This document shows, piece after piece, positions 59,752-64,000 of a stretch of 64,000 nucleotides of DNA. Position numbers and translations under genes: made by a program. Source of the stretch: Arthrobacter sp. SLBN-83 (GTDB lineage Bacteria > Actinomycetota > Actinomycetes > Actinomycetales > Micrococcaceae); contig NZ_VFMX01000001.1 in NCBI RefSeq assembly GCF_006715285.1, positions 1,240,001-1,304,000 on the forward strand. The letters are read 5' to 3'. Numbering within the stretch: the stretch's first letter is position 1; each line of letters opens with the position of its first letter. The notes under the pieces are model-generated. The model was not told the DNA's origin. It saw only the letters and a list, made by a program, of their open reading frames with translations, and did no database searches.

Positions 59752-61023
59752 ATGCCAAGTGAAAGCCACTCGATGAAGAACTGGGCAGGAAACCTCGAAT
59801 ACTCCTCCGCGGATGTCCGACGGCCGGAATCCGTAGCGGAGCTGGCCGCCATCGTGGCTGAGTCGCCGCGCGTCAAGGCCCTGGGGTCCCGGCACTCGTT
59901 CAACCGGGTGGGCGACACGGACGGCGTCCACGTACTCCTCGATGCCCTTCCGCAGCAGGTGGAGCTGGATTCCAGCCGTGGCACGGTGCGCGTAAGCGGC
60001 GGGGTGAGCTACGGGGCCCTCTGCCGGACCCTGGAGGAATCCGGCGTTGCCATCCATAACCTCGCCTCGCTGCCGCACATCTCGGTGGCAGGGGCGGTGC
60101 AGACCGGAACGCACGGCTCAGGGGTGAACAACCCTTCACTCGCCGGCGCCGTGGAGTCCATCGACCTGGTCCGCGCCTCCGGCGAGCAGGTCACGCTGAC
60201 CAGGGCGGACGGGGATGAGTTCCTGGCCAGCGTGGTGGGTATCGGGGCCCTCGGCATTGTCACCGGCCTGGAGCTTGCAGTGCGCCCCTCTTTCCGGATG
60301 CGGCAGCGCGTCCTGGAGGACCTCCCTTGGGACAATGCCCTTGCGGACTTCAACCACATCGTCTCGTCCGCCTACAGCGTGAGCCTGTTTACCGACTACG
60401 CAGGCGACACCGTCAACCAGGTCTGGCTCAAGGCCCTGGATGAGGAGCCGGCGCTTCCCAGCCTGTTTGGGGCAACCGCAGCCCTGCGGCCGCGGCATCC
60501 CCTGCCCGACATGTCCGCGGAGAACTGCACGGCACAGCTGGACGAACCCGGGTTGTGGCTGGACCGGCTGCCGCACTTCCGGCACGAATTCACGCCCAGC
60601 AACGGAGATGAGCTCCAGAGCGAGTTCATTCTTCCCCTGGAGCACGCCCCCGCCGCCCTCCAGGCAGTCCGCGGGCTGGCCGGACAGCTGTCACCCCTGC
60701 TTTTCGTCTCCGAAGTACGCACCGGCGCCGCTGACGAGTTCTGGCTCAGCCCGTTCTACCGGCAGCAGAGCGTGGCGCTGCACTTCACCTGGAAGCCGCT
60801 GCAGCCGGAGGTTGAGGCGTTCCTCCCGGTCCTGGAGGACGCCCTGCGGCCTTTCGGGGCCCGACCGCACTGGGGCAAGCTGTTCACCCCCGGCGGGCAC
60901 GACTGGGAAAGCCTGTACCCGCGCTTCGCCGACTTCCGCTCCTTCGCCGCAGGGCACGATCCTGAGGGCAAGTTCCGGAACGCGCTGCTGGACGGCATCC
61001 TGGGCGTCCCGGCCCGCCGGTAG
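59752..61023 (+). CDS. FAD-linked alditol (xylitol/sorbitol-type) oxidase
   Basis: A 423-residue protein from ATG 59752 with GGGAGGAAACC upstream. The N-terminal FAD-binding domain of the vanillyl-alcohol-oxidase superfamily has KALGSRHSFNRVGDTDG near residue 50; the His is the expected covalent FAD attachment site. SGVAIHNLASLPHISVAGAVQTGTHGSGVNNPSLAGAV follows. The C-terminal substrate domain ends with HPEGKFRN-type DPEGKFRNALLDGILG. The length matches alditol oxidase (about 418 residues), which oxidises terminal hydroxyls of sugar alcohols with oxygen. A LacI-type operator precedes it. D-arabinono-lactone oxidase is the main alternative. Confidence 0.9.
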   Translation: MPSESHSMKNWAGNLEYSSADVRRPESVAELAAIVAESPRVKALGSRHSFNRVGDTDGVHVLLDALPQQVELDSSRGTVRVSGGVSYGALCRTLEESGVAIHNLASLPHISVAGAVQTGTHGSGVNNPSLAGAVESIDLVRASGEQVTLTRADGDEFLASVVGIGALGIVTGLELAVRPSFRMRQRVLEDLPWDNALADFNHIVSSAYSVSLFTDYAGDTVNQVWLKALDEEPALPSLFGATAALRPRHPLPDMSAENCTAQLDEPGLWLDRLPHFRHEFTPSNGDELQSEFILPLEHAPAALQAVRGLAGQLSPLLFVSEVRTGAADEFWLSPFYRQQSVALHFTWKPLQPEVEAFLPVLEDALRPFGARPHWGKLFTPGGHDWESLYPRFADFRSFAAGHDPEGKFRNALLDGILGVPARR

Positions 61024-61046
61024 CCGCTGCCGCTTTCCGGAAGCCG

Positions 61047-61072
61047 CCGGCGGGAGCGAATACGCCCGCCGG
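61047..61072 (+). terminator. Possible hairpin after the alditol oxidase gene
   Basis: CCGGCGGG (61047-61054) and CCCGCCGG (61065-61072) form an 8-bp stem with a 10-base loop, 24 bases after the stop codon. No T-run follows, and it directly precedes the -10 of the next gene. Confidence 0.35.
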
Positions 61073-61078
61073 TAGGCT
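61073..61078 (+). promoter_or_regulatory. -10 element of a probable leaderless lipoprotein transcript
   Basis: TAGGCT ends six bases before ATG 61085. A GGAGG directly before the ATG is too close to serve as a ribosome site, so leaderless initiation is favoured. Confidence 0.45.
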
Positions 61079-61084
61079 GGAGGC

Positions 61085-61429
61085 ATGACCTTTCGTCCCG
61101 CCGTCGCCAGCGCCGCTGCCTTGTCCACCGCCTTGTTGCTGCTGACCGGCTGCGGCACTGTCGGGGAGGCTGCCGGCACCGCCGTCAGCGAAGCCGCGTC
61201 CAAAGCCGCCTCCAGCGCCGCCCAGGAAGTCACACGGCAAATTTGCGCCGTGGTGGATAACGGCCTGGTCAGCCCTTCGGACCGGCAGGCTTTGGCCGGC
61301 CTGGCATCGGCAGCTCGGACGGCAGGAGTCCCAGTGGAAATAACGACGCCGTTGAACCGGATCGCCGAGGCCGGAGACCAGGTGCCGGAAGACTCCGTCC
61401 GGGCCTTGAAGGACGCCTGCCACGCCTGA
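61085..61429 (+). CDS. Small putative lipoprotein
   Basis: A 114-residue protein from ATG 61085. A signal peptide ends with the lipobox LLLLTGC (Cys near residue 20), so the mature protein should be anchored outside the membrane. An Ala/Ser-rich linker (AAGTAVSEAASKAASSAAQEV) leads to a small helical domain with two further Cys (QICAVVDNG and LKDACHA) that could pair. I do not recognise the family. Confidence 0.75.
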   Translation: MTFRPAVASAAALSTALLLLTGCGTVGEAAGTAVSEAASKAASSAAQEVTRQICAVVDNGLVSPSDRQALAGLASAARTAGVPVEITTPLNRIAEAGDQVPEDSVRALKDACHA

Positions 61430-61492
61430 GCGGGAAGGCCCGCCGAACCCCTTTAGCCGCCTGCCCGTTGGTGCTACGGTGAAGTGACGAAC

Positions 61493-61511
61493 TAGTAAGC
61501 CTGTGATACTA
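61493..61511 (+). promoter_or_regulatory. Candidate MarR site upstream of the baeRF operon
   Basis: TAGTAAGCCT (61493-61502), inside a TAGTA-N9-TACTA inverted repeat (61493-61511), lies 24 bases before ATG 61535. The same ten bases occur in reverse complement at 63910-63919 in the upstream region of the MarR gene. Confidence 0.4.
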
Positions 61512-61534
61512 AATCGCTCGCGAAGGAGATCGTC

Positions 61535-61750
61535 ATGGCAGAACGCGGCAACACCACCCACGGCCAGAATCTGGACGACCAGATGAAGCATGAAGCGCAG
61601 GGGGTGGTGCACGGAAACCAGCCCGCCCATGCCGAGGAATGGCGCGAAACAGAGCCTTTTCCGGATGACACGGACCCTGCAGAGGTACGGGAGGCACTGA
61701 ATCCGGTCGCCTCGCCGAATCCCCTCGCCACCGAGGAGGGGGAACAGTGA
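61535..61750 (+). CDS. Small acidic hypothetical protein, first gene of baeRF operon
   Basis: A 71-residue protein from ATG 61535 with AAGGAGATCGTC giving a strong ribosome site. It is hydrophilic and rich in Glu, Asp, Asn and Pro, beginning MAERGNTTHGQNLDDQMKHEAQG, with no hydrophobic core; it is probably largely disordered. It overlaps the baeRF gene by four bases (GTGA), so the two are translationally coupled. Family not recognised. Confidence 0.7.
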   Translation: MAERGNTTHGQNLDDQMKHEAQGVVHGNQPAHAEEWRETEPFPDDTDPAEVREALNPVASPNPLATEEGEQ

Positions 61751-62883
61751 CCACCAGCCTGCAGAAATATGCCGACCTGTACCGTCGCCCCGGCCCTTGG
61801 TGCACCGCCTATGTTCCAGCCGGAACCGGAACGGTGGACTCCCTGGAAGCCGGCGACGTCAGGCCTGGGAACGCGCAGGCCCAACTGGAGGCACAGGGGG
61901 CGGCCGCCGCTGACATTGAGGCAATGGAGCAGGCACTCCAGCCGGCAACAGGGCTGCCCGGCCCCGTCTCGAGGTTTGTCCTGGTCCACAGCGGTAAAGC
62001 TGAGGTCAACGAGGTACTCCCCGGTGACCTGGTCCTTCCCGAACGGGTGGCCATGGAGCCTGTCCCTGACCTGCTGCCCTTGGTCAAGCACCGGCCGGAA
62101 GAACTCCCGTATGTTGTGGCGGAAGTCAGCCGGGAACACGGCGAGATCCGGTTGTACCGGGCCGGTGCCGGGGCTCCCAGCAGCGTGCGGGAAGTGGAAG
62201 GCGAGTCCGAAAACATCCACAAGTTCCACGGCGGAGGATGGTCGGAACTGCGGTTCCAGCACCACACCGAGGACGTCTGGCGCCGCAATGCGGATGAGGT
62301 GGCGGGCGAGATTGACAGGGTGGCCCGCGCCAGCGGTGCACGGCTCATCGTCCTCGCCGGCGATATCCGGGCCCGCGGCCTGGTCAAGGACAACCTCTCC
62401 GAGGCGAGCCAGGCCCTCGTGTCCGAGGTGGATTCCCACACCCATACCGGCGGTGCGGACAGCGCCAACCTGGAGGACCAGGTCAACCAGCGCGTCGCCG
62501 AATTGTGGGCTGAGGAACAGCAGACCGTGATGGACAGGCTGGCGGTCCAGGAAGGCCAGGCCAACCCGGAGGCGGCCCATGGGGTGGGAGCAGTGGTGCA
62601 TGCCCTGCAGCAGGCGCAGGTGGACACCCTGATCCTGGATGACGCAGCCCTGTCCGAACGGACCATGCTGGCCCTGGCCGCTGAACCATGGATCGCCACG
62701 GCCAAGGAGCAGGCCCTGGGTGCGGAAGTCCTTGGCGAAGTTCCCGCCCCGGCGGCGCTGCTTCGGGCCGCAGCGCTGACCGACGCCCGCGTCCTCCTGG
62801 TCCCGGGGCCGGTACTGCCGGAGGGCGTCCACGTCGCGGCACTGCTGCGCTGGTCCTCGGGACCGCACGTCCCGTCGTCGTAA
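61747..62883 (+). CDS. baeRF (Vms1/eRF1-like, Rv2629-type) peptidyl-tRNA hydrolase-like protein
   Basis: A 378-residue protein from GTG 61747 in a GTGA overlap. The overall layout matches bacterial/archaeal eRF1-like proteins: an N-terminal divergent domain, then a release-factor-like fold with KFHGGGWSELRFQHHTEDVWRRNADEVAGEIDRVARASGARLIVLAGD near residue 160, and a C-terminal L7Ae-like region QQAQVDTLILDDAALSE. The GGGWSxLRFQ loop stands where eRF1 has GGQ; the usual Gln-type position is occupied by Glu. Family members are proposed to act in ribosome rescue or hibernation under stress. Function here is an inference. Confidence 0.82.
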   Translation: MTTSLQKYADLYRRPGPWCTAYVPAGTGTVDSLEAGDVRPGNAQAQLEAQGAAAADIEAMEQALQPATGLPGPVSRFVLVHSGKAEVNEVLPGDLVLPERVAMEPVPDLLPLVKHRPEELPYVVAEVSREHGEIRLYRAGAGAPSSVREVEGESENIHKFHGGGWSELRFQHHTEDVWRRNADEVAGEIDRVARASGARLIVLAGDIRARGLVKDNLSEASQALVSEVDSHTHTGGADSANLEDQVNQRVAELWAEEQQTVMDRLAVQEGQANPEAAHGVGAVVHALQQAQVDTLILDDAALSERTMLALAAEPWIATAKEQALGAEVLGEVPAPAALLRAAALTDARVLLVPGPVLPEGVHVAALLRWSSGPHVPSS

Positions 62884-62928
62884 ATCCCTGCTGATCTTTT
62901 CGCCGAACCATCGATTGGAAGGTGCACC

Positions 62929-63216
62929 ATGAGCACTGCAGATGAAAACCCGGATGATGTCCTCGACAGCGTAATGGTCCCTGAGGAGGACGCACTTCCC
63001 GCTCCCACCCGCACGGGCCACGGCAAGATGCCGGAAGACGTGGACGACGACGATTACCAGAGGGCCGCGGAGCAGGAGCGGGTGGCGGCGGGGCTGGCTG
63101 ATTATGCCCCCAGCGACGTTCCGCCGGCTACGGATCCATTGCCGCCGGAGGCGGCCGATGCGGCTGACCTTGCACAGCGCGGCCTGCTGGAGGAGGAACC
63201 GGAGGACAGAGGTTAA
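62929..63216 (+). CDS. Small acidic hypothetical protein, last gene of baeRF operon
   Basis: A 95-residue protein from ATG 62929 with GGAAGGTGCACC upstream. It is very acidic (DDDDYQRAAEQERVAAGLADY, LLEEEPEDRG) and Pro-rich, without hydrophobic segments, so probably disordered except for one helix. It lies 45 bases downstream of the baeRF gene and just before a strong terminator. Together with the other small acidic protein it brackets baeRF. Family not recognised. Confidence 0.72.
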   Translation: MSTADENPDDVLDSVMVPEEDALPAPTRTGHGKMPEDVDDDDYQRAAEQERVAAGLADYAPSDVPPATDPLPPEAADAADLAQRGLLEEEPEDRG

Positions 63217-63218
63217 AG

Positions 63219-63258
63219 AAAAGCAGTGGCCGGCCCATTAGGGCCGGCCACTGCTTTT
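63219..63258. terminator. Strong bidirectional terminator
   Basis: AAAAGCAGTGGCCGGCCC (63219-63236) and GGGCCGGCCACTGCTTTT (63241-63258) are perfect 18-base arms around ATTA. The A/T ends give a T-run on each strand, so it serves both the baeRF operon and the convergent MarR gene. Confidence 0.9.
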
Positions 63259-63284
63259 CCCTCAGTCAGGAACTTCGGGACAGC

Positions 63285-63818
63285 TCAGTTCTGGCGGGGC
63301 TGTTCCCAGCCCCGCATGCCCGCTGCCCGCCCGGTCTGGGGACGATGTCCGGCCCTGTGTTCCGGTGGAGCAAAAGGGACAACGCCGGCATCGCGGCTGA
63401 GCGGCACCGCACGGACGAACTTCGTCAGTTCATCCCGGAGCACCTTCCACTCGATGTCCGGATCATCCGGGTAGGCATTGATCTCGGCCTGCCGCGCCGC
63501 TTCAACAGCCGCAACCCCGGCATCCGTCAGCTCAACTTTCAGCTGCCGGCGGTCCGAGGCATGGCGGGTCCTGGTAATGAGTCCCGTAGTTTCGAGCCGG
63601 GTAAGGACCCGCCCCAGCGTCTGGCTTTGGACCCTGATCGCATCTGCGAGCTGTTCCTGGTTCAGTGGGCCCCCCGTCAGGCCTTCCAATGCAATAACTG
63701 CCGCACGGGTGAGGCCAAGGGGGGCCAGTGCATCGTCCTGCCGCCGCTGGATCAGCCGGGCCGCCAAAGTGATCAGGCGGTAGCTGCTCCGGGCGTCCGG
63801 ATCGAGATTGCTGGTCAT
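63285..63818 (-). CDS. MarR family transcriptional regulator
   Basis: About 177 residues. ATG 63818 is preferred, with AGGAAGG 9 bases upstream; GTG 63857 is possible. The MarR winged helix is clear: LTRAAVIALEGLTGGPLNQEQLADAIRVQSQTLGRVLTRLETTGLITRTRHASDRRQLKVELTDAGVAAVEAA, flanked by dimerisation helices. A 40-residue Pro/Arg-rich tail follows. No Cys at the usual redox position is evident. A palindrome and a sequence shared with the baeRF promoter lie upstream. Confidence 0.92.
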   Translation of the reverse strand: MTSNLDPDARSSYRLITLAARLIQRRQDDALAPLGLTRAAVIALEGLTGGPLNQEQLADAIRVQSQTLGRVLTRLETTGLITRTRHASDRRQLKVELTDAGVAAVEAARQAEINAYPDDPDIEWKVLRDELTKFVRAVPLSRDAGVVPFAPPEHRAGHRPQTGRAAGMRGWEQPRQN

Positions 63819-63880
63819 CGGCCGCGGCCTTCCTGTAGGTGGCGAAGTGCTGGTCACCCTGCGTCGCTACACCCCTACAA

Positions 63881-63919
63881 TAAGCATGCTTAGCAACATA
63901 TTCGCAAGTAGGCTTACTA
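63881..63919 (-). promoter_or_regulatory. Upstream region of the MarR gene with palindromic sites
   Basis: TAAGCATGCTTA (63881-63892) is a perfect 12-base palindrome. AGTAGGCTTACT (63908-63919) holds a second partial one (AGTA-GGCT-TACT) and contains the ten bases shared with the baeRF promoter. Both are AT-rich for the region and are likely autoregulatory MarR sites. Confidence 0.6.
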
Positions 63920-64000
63920 TCCGGCAACCCGGCAGCACCTGCACCCGCCTCTCCGAACCCGAAAACGCATGCACTACCCCTTGCAATCGAAATGGGAAGT

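Noticed and set aside
1..64000. Mobile elements, prophage genes, CRISPR arrays or tRNA-associated islands
   Set aside because: No transposase, integrase, terminal repeats, repeat-spacer arrays or tRNA genes were seen, and composition is even apart from a few short A/T-rich promoter regions.

Overview
The window reads as a chromosomal stretch of a high-GC actinobacterium, most likely a soil member of the Micrococcaceae close to Arthrobacter/Pseudarthrobacter. That placement is an inference from the high GC content, the frequent GTG/TTG starts, genes that appear to have leaderless transcripts, the MptB-type mannosyltransferase, the tandem CorC/hemolysin genes and the many sugar and organic-acid catabolic cassettes. 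About 60 protein genes are packed tightly, often with 4-base start/stop overlaps. I see no rRNA, tRNA, CRISPR array, insertion sequence, phage or plasmid gene.

Layout. 1-5.1 kb: an organic-acid catabolic cassette (2-hydroxyacid dehydrogenase, FAH-family hydrolase, IclR regulator, MHS-type transporter, beta-hydroxyacid dehydrogenase). 5.2-14.8 kb: a PAS-ANTAR protein, then a leftward glycoside operon (DUF5107-TPR protein, cellulase-like hydrolase, GH35-like beta-galactosidase, AraC regulator) divergent from a second IclR gene. 14.9-21.5 kb: zinc alcohol dehydrogenase, small membrane protein, AraC/VOC pair, UvrA paralogue, membrane-anchored hydrolase and MOSC protein. 21.7-26.1 kb: a leftward cassette (beta-hydroxyacid dehydrogenase, MHS transporter, GntR regulator, second MFS protein) that repeats the transporter-plus-dehydrogenase theme of the first cassette. 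27-31.4 kb: two tandem GT87-like mannosyltransferases facing mptB, probably cell-envelope lipomannan-type synthesis. 31.5-33.7 kb: MerR regulator and SulP transporter.

33.7-42.1 kb: a LacI-controlled leftward operon (polar amino-acid-type ABC importer, MocA-family oxidoreductase, DadA-like FAD enzyme) that looks built for a sugar-amino-acid conjugate, next to an enolase-superfamily sugar-acid dehydratase. 42.3-49.6 kb: a second LacI-controlled operon with a sugar ABC importer (no ATPase), two Gfo/Idh/MocA oxidoreductases, a sugar-phosphate isomerase-like protein and a ThuA protein, suggesting a 3-keto-glycoside route. 49.6-55.9 kb: diguanylate cyclase, zinc-ribbon protein, two CorC-family membrane proteins, a 24-codon ORF and rsgA. 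55.9-64 kb: agmatine deiminase plus amidase, a Cys-cluster/pentapeptide fusion, an alditol oxidase, a lipoprotein, a small operon around an eRF1-like (baeRF) protein, and a MarR regulator that may control it.

Regulatory DNA is unusually legible. Nearly every catabolic cassette has a matching inverted repeat at its promoter. Six genes show a -10 element 6-7 bases before the ATG, as expected of leaderless mRNAs. The two tandem GT87 genes share an unusual arrangement, a strong Shine-Dalgarno followed by an ATT codon.
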